This document shows positions 24,530-31,594 of a DNA stretch of 64,000 nt, one piece after another. The stretch is from Streptomyces sp. NBC_01232 (GTDB taxonomy: Bacteria > Actinomycetota > Actinomycetes > Streptomycetales > Streptomycetaceae). The stretch is taken from assembly GCF_035989885.1 (NCBI RefSeq), contig NZ_CP108519.1, positions 26,158 through 90,157 of the forward strand, read 5' to 3'. How positions within the stretch are numbered: the stretch's first letter is position 1; each line of letters begins with the position of its first letter. The position numbers were made by a program, and so were the translations under genes. Below the pieces are notes generated by a model. The model was not told where the DNA came from. It ran no database searches and saw nothing but the letters and a program-made list of their open reading frames with translations.

Positions 24530-24738
24530 GCGGGCCCCGGGCGTGGGTCGGCGACCAGGTCAAAGACGCCGCCGGACACGGCGCCATCGTCACAGACGTC
24601 CGCGAGAAGGGCCCGGGCCCCGTGCCGGTGTGGGTGCTGCGGCCCATCTACGGCGGCACCTTCCACCAGTGGGAGACCGACGCCCCGGACACCCTCACCG
24701 TGATCCGACGCCGTGCCGAGCGGATCACCGACCCCTGA
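24526..24738 (+). CDS. Small soluble protein, beta-rich
   Basis: The 70-residue product begins MSGPRAWVGDQVKDAAG and continues with GAIVTDVREKG and PVWVLRPIYGG, again suggesting a small SH3-like beta barrel. The GTG start overlaps the previous stop. The two adjacent small genes look distantly alike (short aromatic beta strands around a GT/GA-V turn), perhaps an old duplication. Confidence 0.65.
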   Translation: MSGPRAWVGDQVKDAAGHGAIVTDVREKGPGPVPVWVLRPIYGGTFHQWETDAPDTLTVIRRRAERITDP

Positions 24739-24867
24739 GACCACCCCGCGGTGAGGCTGCTGCCGAAGCGGCCTTCCCCTGACGCTTCGGCACCCCGACC
24801 GTGGGGCGTACGACCCCGGCCGGCCACTCGGCCCGGCCGGTACCGCACGACCGAGAGGAGTACCGCC

Positions 24868-25032
24868 ATGGCGAACAACAGCGGGAACAGCGGGAGCAGT
24901 GGAGGCAGTGGCAGTGGAGGAGGTGGTGGAGGGAGCCACGGCGGAGGGTCCGCGCCGATCTCCACCCCGCCCCCGCCGCCGCCGTCCAACCCCGACACCA
25001 GCACGCCCTCCGGTGGCGGGAAGCACCGGTAA
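24868..25032 (+). CDS. Gly/Ser/Pro-rich peptide, candidate modified peptide
   Basis: The 54-residue product has an N-terminal half almost entirely of Gly, Ser and Asn, then a polyproline run, SNPDTSTPSGG, and a basic GKHR end. GAGGAG lies eight bases before the ATG at 24868. It stands 3 bp before a PCMT-like methyltransferase gene. Very short low-complexity peptides next to such methyltransferases can be precursors of ribosomally made, modified peptides. There is no Cys and no recognised leader, so this assignment is inference. Confidence 0.55.
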   Translation: MANNSGNSGSSGGSGSGGGGGGSHGGGSAPISTPPPPPPSNPDTSTPSGGGKHR

Positions 25033-25035
25033 CCC

Positions 25036-26226
25036 ATGACCGTCATCGCACACCAGGAGCGCCCCAGCCGTACCGAGCTGGGGCGCTGCCTCATGGAATC
25101 CGGTGCCCTCTCCTCCGACTGGGCGCCCGCCTTCGCCGCCGTCGACCGCGCGGCGTTCCTGCCCACGGTCATGTGGCCGTTCATCCTGGCCGATCACCAG
25201 CAGACGGCTGGTGTTCTTGCCGCCCGTGCTGTGGTCGTGGACCGGCGCACGGATCCGGCCGCCTGGTACGGATACGCCGACAGCGACCTGTCCGTCGTCA
25301 CCCAGTGGGACGACGGCGCCCATCGCGGCGACCATCCGGGCACGGTCCCGACCTCCTCCAGCTCCCAACCCTCGGTGGTGTTCCGCCTGCTCGCCGCCCT
25401 GGACGCCGACGCCGGGATGCGCGTCCTGGACGCGGGCACCGGCACCGGCGAGACCGCCGCACTCCTGGCCCACCGCTGCGGCGCCGCCAACGTCACCACC
25501 ATCGACGTGGACCCGGCCGTGTCTGCGGCCGCGCGGGAGCGGCTGTGCACCCTCGGCCTCTACGCCGAGGCGGTCACCGGCGACGCCCTCGCCGGCCACC
25601 CCGACCGCGCCTTGTACGACCGGCTGCTGTGCACGTTCGGCGTGCGCAGCATCTCGCGCGCCTGGGTGGAACAGGTCAGGCCCGGCGGCGTCATCGTCGC
25701 CCCGTACGGAACGCACTACAGCAGCCGCGACGCCGCCGCCTGCCTCACGGTCCACGCCGACGGCACCGCGTCCGGCCCGTTCGTCACCGCGGTGGAGTTC
25801 ATGAAGGCCCGGTCGCACCGCACGGTGTGGCCGGACGCCGAGAAGTATGTGAAGCAGTGGCCGGGCTCGACCGGCACGGCCGTGCAGCCCGACCAGCTCG
25901 CCGAGGCGCACCACGCCATCAGCCTCGCCGTCCCCCACGTCGCGCACACCACCCACACGGAATCCGACGGTGCCCCGGCCGCCTGGTGGTACTCCCTCAC
26001 CGATCGGTCGTGGGCGGCCGTACGGTGGCCGGAGGAGTACGGGCCGGGCGTCGTCTATCAGCACGGCCCTCGACGCCTGTGGGACGCCGTAGAGGCGGCC
26101 TGCGGGTGGTGGGAGGCGCAAGGCAGCCCCGCCCTTGACCGCTTCGGCCTTACGGTGGGCCCCGACGGTGAGACACCATGGCTGGACGCCCCCGAAAACC
26201 TGCTGCCCGGGGCCCGCTGGCGATAG
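25036..26226 (+). CDS. PCMT-like SAM methyltransferase
   Basis: The 396-residue protein resembles protein-L-isoaspartate methyltransferases. The N-terminal 120 residues hold the PCMT-type substrate region (AFAAVDRAAFLPTVMW and QTAGV). Motif I for S-adenosylmethionine is VLDAGTGTGET at about 130-140, followed by IDVDPAVS. A C-terminal 170-residue extension with many Trp residues is longer than classical PCMT (about 210 residues) and is typical of homologues encoded beside small peptides in Streptomyces. It starts 3 bp after the Gly/Pro-rich peptide gene, which is the likely substrate by context. Confidence 0.85.
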   Translation: MTVIAHQERPSRTELGRCLMESGALSSDWAPAFAAVDRAAFLPTVMWPFILADHQQTAGVLAARAVVVDRRTDPAAWYGYADSDLSVVTQWDDGAHRGDHPGTVPTSSSSQPSVVFRLLAALDADAGMRVLDAGTGTGETAALLAHRCGAANVTTIDVDPAVSAAARERLCTLGLYAEAVTGDALAGHPDRALYDRLLCTFGVRSISRAWVEQVRPGGVIVAPYGTHYSSRDAAACLTVHADGTASGPFVTAVEFMKARSHRTVWPDAEKYVKQWPGSTGTAVQPDQLAEAHHAISLAVPHVAHTTHTESDGAPAAWWYSLTDRSWAAVRWPEEYGPGVVYQHGPRRLWDAVEAACGWWEAQGSPALDRFGLTVGPDGETPWLDAPENLLPGARWR

Positions 26227-26483
26227 GGGAGAACGTGGAAGCCGACAGGGAACCGCTCGCAGCGTGGGCGGAGCGCCGCGACCGCCGACGCGAGTCCGAC
26301 CGGCAGATCACCGGCCGCCGCCGCGCCGAACCCCTGGACCCGGCGGCCCGCGGCCGAGCCGCGCACCTCGCCCCCGACGGCCCCCGCGTCCTCTTCGAGC
26401 TCGAGGAGGAGTCCGGCGAGTGGCTGCCCGTCGGAGTCGCCGACGACGCCGCCGAGGCCGCCGCCTTCATCCACGGGTGGTGA
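26178..26483 (+). CDS. Small charged protein, last gene of operon
   Basis: The 101-residue product is Arg/Glu-rich with AAWAERRDRRRESDRQITG, then a beta-like RVLFELEEESGEWLPVGV end. As drawn it overlaps the methyltransferase by 49 bp; the GTG at 26235, with AGGGGAGA before it, would avoid the overlap and is a fair alternative. An intrinsic terminator follows, closing the operon. The family is unknown. Confidence 0.55.
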   Translation: MAGRPRKPAARGPLAIGENVEADREPLAAWAERRDRRRESDRQITGRRRAEPLDPAARGRAAHLAPDGPRVLFELEEESGEWLPVGVADDAAEAAAFIHGW

Positions 26484-26509
26484 CACCACCGCCCCACCCG
26501 AACCAACCG

Positions 26510-26543
26510 GCCCCCTGTGCACCACTGCAGGGGGCTTCTTTTT
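26510..26543 (+). terminator. Intrinsic terminator
   Basis: GCCCCCTG at 26510-26517 pairs with CAGGGGGC at 26528-26535 and is followed by TTCTTTTT, a standard rho-independent terminator for the methyltransferase operon. Confidence 0.85.
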
Positions 26544-26737
26544 GCCCGCCGCCCCCGGAGCCGCAGGCCAGGCAGAGCACGAACGCATCGAAGCACGTGC
26601 CGCGTTCGCCGTCGCGACAGAGGCACCAACTGGCGATGTACAGCGCGCTTCCGCCCTGAGGGCACCGAGCGCGCTCAGGGACAACCGCCCGTTTCGTTCG
26701 AGGGGATCAGTCCAGCTACCGCCAAGGGCGTGGGACA

Positions 26738-27082
26738 TTGCCTCCCGCCACCGGTCGGGGCCGAGTGCTGTCCCTGGATGCCGCACTCGGGGACGGACTG
26801 TCGCTGTACGACTTGGTCGCCGCCGATGTAGACCTCCTGAGTCGGGTGACAGGCGGGATCTACCAGGACGAGCGGCTCAACGCCGTCCTCCGAGGGCTCG
26901 ATCCGGCCGAGCTACAGGTGGTGCTCGCGTACGCCGCGGCCGACGGGACAACCTGGACGGAGGCCGCGGCCGCCACAGGTGCCACCGAGCCAGATGCATT
27001 CGGTGAAAGGGTCCGCCGCAAAGCCAAACGCCTGGCTGCCGAACAGCGCCGCCGCTCCGAACTGACCGTCCGCGATTCGTAA
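26738..27082 (+). CDS. Sigma-like / HTH small protein
   Basis: The protein of up to 114 residues contains GDGLSLYDLVAADVDLL, then LRGLDPAELQVVLAYAAADG, TWTEAAAATGA and a basic GERVRRKAKRLAAEQ end. The layout (Leu-rich helix, then a turn, then a basic recognition-like helix) recalls sigma-factor region 4, and similar proteins are frequent in Streptomyces. The start is uncertain: TTG at 26738 opens the frame, while the GTG at 26765 is closer to the conserved part. It may be a DNA-binding regulator; this is inference. Confidence 0.6.
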   Translation: MPPATGRGRVLSLDAALGDGLSLYDLVAADVDLLSRVTGGIYQDERLNAVLRGLDPAELQVVLAYAAADGTTWTEAAAATGATEPDAFGERVRRKAKRLAAEQRRRSELTVRDS

Positions 27083-27225
27083 CCACGGTATGCCCGCAAA
27101 GGCCTTCAAGATCTATTGCCGGTGGGCCCGCTCCCCGGGACCGAGAGAGGAACAAGCGCATCCGGGCTCGTCGCCTCCAAGGCTCTTGGCACGGGGCGGC
27201 GAGAGAACCTCCCCAAGGGACATAA

Positions 27226-27795
27226 GTGACCACTGTGCATCCCGCCAGCCACCAGGGCCAGCCCGCTCACCAGTTGCCGATCCTGACCACCTCATTCGAC
27301 GGCTTTCTCACCCAGGCCGAGCACGAACTCAGCTGCCGCCGACGCGAGGTCCGTGCCCTGCGCCGGCGAGTCCGACGCCAGCGACGCCGCGAACTCGGCC
27401 TCCTGCGGCGCACCGCCTACCTCGTTGGCAAGGCGACGGCGGCAACCCTGTCCATGGCCAGAGCCATCGCCTTCCTCGCCGCCACGATCCTGCTGATCCT
27501 CGGCAACTTCGACGCCGCCAAGGACACCTTCGCGCTTTCGGCCGCCGCGTGGGGGGCCGCCACGGCCGTCTGCGCCCCCCTCGGTTCCCACTGCAACCAC
27601 CCGCTCGGCGGCGCGCATGATGCCGTTCCACTGTCCAACCCCGCTGACATCTCGATGTCCAACGGCAACAGCCTCCGAATTGTCGTGCGCAGGGTTGATG
27701 TCAGTGCGGCGCAGGGTTTTGTCAGTACGGAACGCCCCCGGCGCGGGATTGCGCCGGGGGCGGTGTGTGACTACGTGGGGCAGTCTGCTGTTTGA
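27226..27795 (+). CDS. Basic coiled-coil/membrane protein, 3' end altered by insertion
   Basis: The GTG at 27226 follows AAGGGA. The predicted 189 residues contain a very basic helix (RRREVRALRRRVRRQRRREL), then one membrane segment (ARAIAFLAATILLILGN). From residue about 153 the frame runs into the IS21-like terminal repeat that begins at 27681, and the last about 37 residues are translated from that repeat and a terminator hairpin. The original C terminus was therefore probably lost. The family is unrecognised. Confidence 0.45.
   Translation: MTTVHPASHQGQPAHQLPILTTSFDGFLTQAEHELSCRRREVRALRRRVRRQRRRELGLLRRTAYLVGKATAATLSMARAIAFLAATILLILGNFDAAKDTFALSAAAWGAATAVCAPLGSHCNHPLGGAHDAVPLSNPADISMSNGNSLRIVVRRVDVSAAQGFVSTERPRRGIAPGAVCDYVGQSAV
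27681..27727 (+). repeat. Left end: two IS21-type repeat units
   Basis: Unit 1 (27681-27706) is the perfect inverted partner of 31448-31473. Unit 2 (27708-27727) shares GCGCAGGGTT and GTCAGTA. Confidence 0.75.
27733..27762. terminator. Perfect 12-bp hairpin
   Basis: CGCCCCCGGCGC at 27733-27744 pairs with 27751-27762 around GGGATT. It lies just inside the left end of the element and would stop transcription entering from the left. Confidence 0.6.
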
Positions 27796-27874
27796 AGCGG
27801 ACAGGTCTGGCTGCTCAGGTCTCGCGGTCGCCGAGCATCTCAGCGAGGTGGCGCAGGCCGGGCAGCGGCGGAGG

Positions 27875-28075
27875 CTAGCGGCCCCCCTTCGGGCCGCCGT
27901 CCTGCGGCCGCCGCCACGCGGCGTACAACACTGTCGCGGCGGTGGCATATCCGGCGAGGTCCTGAGGGGTGCTGTGTCCGACCAGGACAAAGACACTGAC
28001 GACCAGGAGCACCGCCAAGAAGACAAGAAGGTCACTGGGGATACGAGGGTCGCGAGACTTACGGTTGAAAGACAT
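27875..28075 (-). CDS. Small two-span membrane protein
   Basis: The 66-residue protein begins MSFNRKSRDPRIPSDLLVF and has hydrophobic helices LLVFLAVLLVVSVFVLVG and AGYATAATVLYAAW, with a basic Gly-rich tail. GGAGAG lies upstream of ATG 28075. It is divergent from the HTH/trypsin-like gene, repeating the pattern of a tiny membrane protein opposite an HTH-fused protein. It probably sits in the cytoplasmic membrane; its function is unknown. Confidence 0.65.
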   Translation of the reverse strand: MSFNRKSRDPRIPSDLLVFLAVLLVVSVFVLVGHSTPQDLAGYATAATVLYAAWRRPQDGGPKGGR

Positions 28076-28272
28076 CGTTCTCTCTCCAGAGGGACGGGAT
28101 CTGCCGCGCAGCGCGCCAACGTCGTTGCGGCAGTTCGGTGTGGAAGCGGGGCACCTTGTGGTGCCCCGCTTTCTATTGCGCCCCCGTTTCCCGAGTGCCT
28201 CGCACGCCCCGGACACTCGTCCCGCAAATCCTGCTGTCACCTGGAGAGAGATCCGCTGCTGGCACTACGCTC

Positions 28273-28291
28273 GCTGACACTTGCTGACACT
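28273..28291. promoter_or_regulatory. Tandem GCTGACACT repeats
   Basis: Two exact copies of GCTGACACT at 28273-28281 and 28283-28291 have a 10-bp period, one helix turn. They lie about 25 bp before the HTH/trypsin-like gene, a position that suits an operator for its own HTH domain. Confidence 0.45.
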
Positions 28292-28314
28292 CTGTCTTCA
28301 CAGGGGGCCGTCCG

Positions 28315-29280
28315 TTGCAGCGCAGAGGGAGCCGGGGCGTACAGATGCCTCCGCTGGAGGAGTTTCCCGACGGTCCACGCCGGACAGTGCTGGAGAACTT
28401 GCACGCCCTGTACCGGGCAGCAGACAGACCCGGCGTGCGCACGATCAGTGACGGTCTTGCCGACGGGGACTTCCGGGCCACGATGAATCGGACCCTCGTC
28501 TCGCAGGTCTTCCGAGGCGATCAGTGGCCCACCGCCTGGCAACTCGACAGCCTCGTACGCTGGCTCACCGGGCGGGCGATCGACGGCAGAGACCCGGATG
28601 CCGAAGCCAACCGCTTCCTCGCGCTGTACCAGCATGCTGAGGCCGCAGGAGATCTGACATCCAGAGCGCCCGTCGCATCCCGGGCATCACTCCTGGTCCA
28701 TTGCGGCAACAGGCTCGGATCGGGTGTGCTCCTGCAGGACGGAATGGTACTCACCCGTGCCTACCTGGTTCAGGAAGACGAGGACCTCCAGGAGGGCAGG
28801 CAGAGACTTGCGGTGAGAGCGATCGACTCTCCCGGCGCTTGGACTGACGCAGATGTGCTCTGGCGAGATCCGGAACTGAGAGGCTTGGCCGTCCTCGCGC
28901 CGAGCGGAAGGGTCGACGGGGCAGCGGGCGCAAGGTGGGCAGCCCCACCCCCACCCGGCGCACGAGTGAGGATCTACGGCGCGCACGATTCCGACAGCGG
29001 ACGCGGCGATCTCCGCCTTGAGGGGATCTGGCTCGCGGGCACAACAATGGGCCCGACTGGGTCAGATGGCGACTGGCAGCTCGATGTATCCGTACCGCCA
29101 GGCAGCGACGGCACGTCCCCATCGAAAATCGGTAGGTGGCTCGGAGGTGCTGCCGTTCTGGACGAATCGGGCCGCGTCATTGGAGTCCTCTCTCACCAAC
29201 TGCAACGAACCAGCTTCTACTGGATGACCCCCTTCGACGTCATCACGGCGCAGGTTCCCTTACTCGCTCGACGCCGGTAG
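28315..29280 (+). CDS. HTH-like protein fused to degenerate trypsin-like domain
   Basis: Residues about 10-100 form a degenerate helix-turn-helix domain (GVRTISDGLADGDFRATM, LVSQVFRGDQWPTAWQLDSL). Residues about 125-320 follow the trypsin fold, with GSGVLLQDGMVLTRAYLV and a late GGAAVLDESGRVIGVLSHQ. In active proteases these places hold LTAAH and GDSGG; here the His and Ser positions are replaced (RAYLV, RWLGGA), so catalysis is unlikely and the domain may be a sensor or binding module. It starts at TTG 28315 with AGGGGG upstream, or at ATG 28345. It is divergent from a tiny membrane protein. Confidence 0.72.
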   Translation: MQRRGSRGVQMPPLEEFPDGPRRTVLENLHALYRAADRPGVRTISDGLADGDFRATMNRTLVSQVFRGDQWPTAWQLDSLVRWLTGRAIDGRDPDAEANRFLALYQHAEAAGDLTSRAPVASRASLLVHCGNRLGSGVLLQDGMVLTRAYLVQEDEDLQEGRQRLAVRAIDSPGAWTDADVLWRDPELRGLAVLAPSGRVDGAAGARWAAPPPPGARVRIYGAHDSDSGRGDLRLEGIWLAGTTMGPTGSDGDWQLDVSVPPGSDGTSPSKIGRWLGGAAVLDESGRVIGVLSHQLQRTSFYWMTPFDVITAQVPLLARRR

Positions 29281-29627
29281 GACCGAACTCGCCGGCCAGC
29301 TGATCAAGATCAATCTCACCGGGATTTCCTATACGCCAACTACTCACACAGACCCAGGTCCGGGCGTCTCCGGGCCCGTCGATGTCTTCCTCGTGCAAGT
29401 TAAGGGCGCGGATCTGCGCCATCGGGTGGTCCTTCATCCAGTCCCCGGCGGCGTGAAGAACGTCGGACTCCTCGGTGGTCAGTCTCCTTGAGTCGCCATG
29501 GTGGCTTCGTAGGTGATGACGAAGAGCGTTTGATGCCGAGTTTCGTTCCGAGAGCACCAGTACCGGCGTGTCGACCGCTCTGTGCAGGTGCCGAGGGCTG
29601 CGTGGGTGGAGCCGATATCGTCCTGGC

Positions 29628-30359
29628 ATGACACGTGAGTTCGATATGGTGCGGTCGCTCGCTGCGGGTGTTGAAGGCCGCAGGGGCGCCTGGGAGTTCA
29701 TCCGCGGGTTCGTTGCGAACTGGTCGGAGGCGCTCGGTGATGACGACGGCTGGGGCGAGGCGGATCTCGTGGCCGCGGAGGAGAGGCTCGGCTTCCGGCT
29801 GCCACTGGCGCTTCGAGAGGCGTATCTGCTGCTCGGCCGCCGTCAGGACCTGACCAGCAACCATGACGTCCTGCTCAGCCCGTCAGAGCTGTATGTGGAC
29901 GAGGCTAAGGAAGCTCTGGTCTTCCGGCATGAGAACCAGGGGGCCTGTTCCTGGGGGATCCTCCTCGATGAGGTGGTGGACGAAGACCCTGCCGTGTTCA
30001 TCAGGGCCGACTTGGCTGACAAGGCTGCCGAACGCTGGGAGAGCTGGCTGGAGCGGCTGTCCCTGTGCTTCATCGAGATCGTGCTGTCGGAATCCCTGCA
30101 GGCCGAAGGCGAGCTCTGCGACTTCCTGAGCGACTTCGACGACTACGGCGTTGATCTGCTGGAACAGAACTGCACTCGGCTGCCGTTCCCGGCCTATCCG
30201 ATGGGCGAGGAAGAGCACGCCATCCGTTGGTTCCTGGGCCATGACGTGCTTCTGCGTGACGACGACGGCATGGCTCTGCTGGCCCGTGGCCGCACCGAAC
30301 CAGCCCTCGACGGAATACGTGACCTGCTCCCGGGCGACTGGCTGAACGACTTCCGGTAG
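29628..30359 (+). CDS. SMI1/KNR4 family protein
   Basis: The 243-residue protein has the SMI1/KNR4 pattern: WGEADLVAAEERLGFRLPL with ALREAYLLLGRR, a central FRHENQGACSWGI segment, and a late DVLLRDDDG region. In bacteria this superfamily often supplies immunity proteins for polymorphic or contact-dependent toxins. No toxin gene adjoins it. It lies inside the IS21-type repeats as cargo. ATG 29628 is the natural start; the frame extends upstream without protein-like sequence. Confidence 0.8.
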   Translation: MTREFDMVRSLAAGVEGRRGAWEFIRGFVANWSEALGDDDGWGEADLVAAEERLGFRLPLALREAYLLLGRRQDLTSNHDVLLSPSELYVDEAKEALVFRHENQGACSWGILLDEVVDEDPAVFIRADLADKAAERWESWLERLSLCFIEIVLSESLQAEGELCDFLSDFDDYGVDLLEQNCTRLPFPAYPMGEEEHAIRWFLGHDVLLRDDDGMALLARGRTEPALDGIRDLLPGDWLNDFR

Positions 30360-30424
30360 ATCATGTTCCGACCTTCTGCCAGCCGCCCGGCGCCCCGTGG
30401 TCGCGCTCGCTCGTTTGTGGGGAC

Positions 30425-30621
30425 TCAGCCGGCCGCAGCCTGCTGCTCTGCGCGGGCGCGGGTGGTGGCGAGGCGGTAGGAGTCGGTGCCGGTTTCGATG
30501 ATGTTGCCGCCGAAGGTGAGGCGGTCAACGATCGCAGCGCAAAGACGCGGGTCGGTGAAGGTCTTCGTCCAGCCGGAGAACGACTCGTTCGAGGCGATGG
30601 CCACGCTGTTCTTTGAGACCG
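30425..30621 (-). pseudogene. istB: istB C-terminal remnant
   Basis: Reading from 30621 down to the stop at 30425 gives the end of an IS21-family ATP-binding helper: NSVAIASNESFSGWTKTF, then DPRLCAAIVDRLTF, IIETGTDSYRLATTRAR. This matches the IstB C terminus, and all N-terminal ATPase motifs are missing. The break near 30621 coincides with the start of an opposite-strand gene, so a deletion or recombination joined the two. Confidence 0.8.
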
Positions 30622-30624
30622 CCT

Positions 30625-31407
30625 GTGACCGCGCCCTACTCCGGCCGTCCCATCCACCGCGAGGGCCCGCAGCGGCGCCGCGACTCCGTGCAGAGGTCCT
30701 ACGTCATCAAGCGGCGCCTCCTGGCCGCCGGAATGACCGGCTGGCAGCTCGCTGACCTCCTCGGCGTCCACGAGCACCAGATCGACCTCGAAGAACTCCC
30801 CGACCTGCCCGTCCGCGTCCTGCTCGAACTCGCCCGCCGCCTCGACATGCACCCCGCCGACCTGATGCCCGGCTCCGACGACCTCTTCGAGCTGCCCCGC
30901 CAATGCCAGGTAGCCGACCGCCGCCCAGCCGGCGCCGACCACGACGCGCTCACCGTCCTCACCGCGCTCGCGCACGCGGACGGCCCCCTCACCTCCGACG
31001 CCCTCGCAGCCGCCCAGTCCTGGACCCGCCACCGGACCGACACCGCCCTCGACCACGCCCGTACCCACCCCGAGGCCGGCGGCGTGCTCCTCCTACGGCA
31101 CGTCCCACCCGAGGCGTACACCGCCACCCCGCGCCTCGACATCCTCGACGCGCACCAGCTCGACGCCCTCACCGGACGGAAGAAGCCCAACGCCGCCGTA
31201 CGCGGCCCGATCCAGCCCGCCGAAGCCGAGGTCCTCCTGCGCGTCTGGGTCGACGGAGGCATCGATCTTCACGACGCCGCGCAGCGCCAGGCGCTGGAAG
31301 ACCTCGCCGCCGCCGAGATGGTCAACCCCGGAGGCATCGTCGACTGCCTCCACGACAACGTGCTCTACAGCCTTCTGGGGGCTCCCCACATCGTCACTGC
31401 CTACTGA
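30625..31407 (+). CDS. HTH protein carried by the IS21-like element
   Basis: The roughly 260-residue product has an XRE-like domain early (KRRLLAAGMTGWQLADLLGV, then LLELARRLDMHPADLM) and a second DNA-binding-like region (LTALAHADGPLTSDALAAAQ, a winged-helix pattern). The rest is helical and acidic. The GTG at 30625 lies just beyond the istB break, so the true start could have been affected by the junction. The stop falls within the right terminal repeats, a sign that it belongs to the mobile unit. It may regulate transposition, but this is inference. Confidence 0.65.
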   Translation: MTAPYSGRPIHREGPQRRRDSVQRSYVIKRRLLAAGMTGWQLADLLGVHEHQIDLEELPDLPVRVLLELARRLDMHPADLMPGSDDLFELPRQCQVADRRPAGADHDALTVLTALAHADGPLTSDALAAAQSWTRHRTDTALDHARTHPEAGGVLLLRHVPPEAYTATPRLDILDAHQLDALTGRKKPNAAVRGPIQPAEAEVLLRVWVDGGIDLHDAAQRQALEDLAAAEMVNPGGIVDCLHDNVLYSLLGAPHIVTAY

Positions 31408-31473
31408 CAACAACTCTGCGTTCCCACTGTCATAACCCTGCGCATCCCACTGACATCAACCCTGCGCACGACA
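31402..31473 (-). repeat. Right end: three IS21-type repeat units
   Basis: Units at 31402-31421, 31425-31445 and 31448-31473 share the pattern ACTGACA-AACCCTGCG with a 23-bp period. The last is the perfect inverted partner of 27681-27706. Confidence 0.75.
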
Positions 31474-31594
31474 CCGACCACGTCGCGTACAGCCTCCGCA
31501 TGCTCAGTTCTTTCAATCCTGTTAGCACTCCAGGTATCTTCGATACGCGATCATGGATCACGATGCAGTGGGCACCGGATGAGGGGGTGGGAGG
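31474..31594. promoter_or_regulatory. Relaxase upstream region, candidate promoter/oriT
   Basis: This 121-bp gap is the most AT-rich nearby and contains a GTATC-TTC-GATAC hairpin (31534-31546) and a CGATCATGGATCACG segment. MobF relaxases often nick just upstream of their own gene, so oriT may lie here, but the nick motif is not recognised. Confidence 0.35.

Larger units (their letters stand above)
27681..31473. mobile_element. IS21-like element remnant bounded by 26-bp perfect inverted repeats
   Basis: The outermost 26 bp are perfect inverted copies beginning TGTCGTGCGCAGGG. Each end also carries extra diverged copies of the same unit about 23 bp apart (two at the left, three at the right), the multiple-repeat ends known from the IS21 family. 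Inside are the 3' end of istB and a passenger-like HTH gene, but no istA. The rest is cargo: a small membrane protein, an HTH/trypsin-like protein and a SMI1 protein. I see no flanking target duplication, so the unit may be old or a composite. Confidence 0.6.

Noticed and set aside
29243..29701. A minus-strand frame with a protein-like end (WVCVSSWRIGNPGEIDL)
   Set aside because: Its N-terminal half overlaps the SMI1 gene's start region and is Arg/Ser-rich without a start near an RBS; it could be a gene fragment, but the support is too weak.
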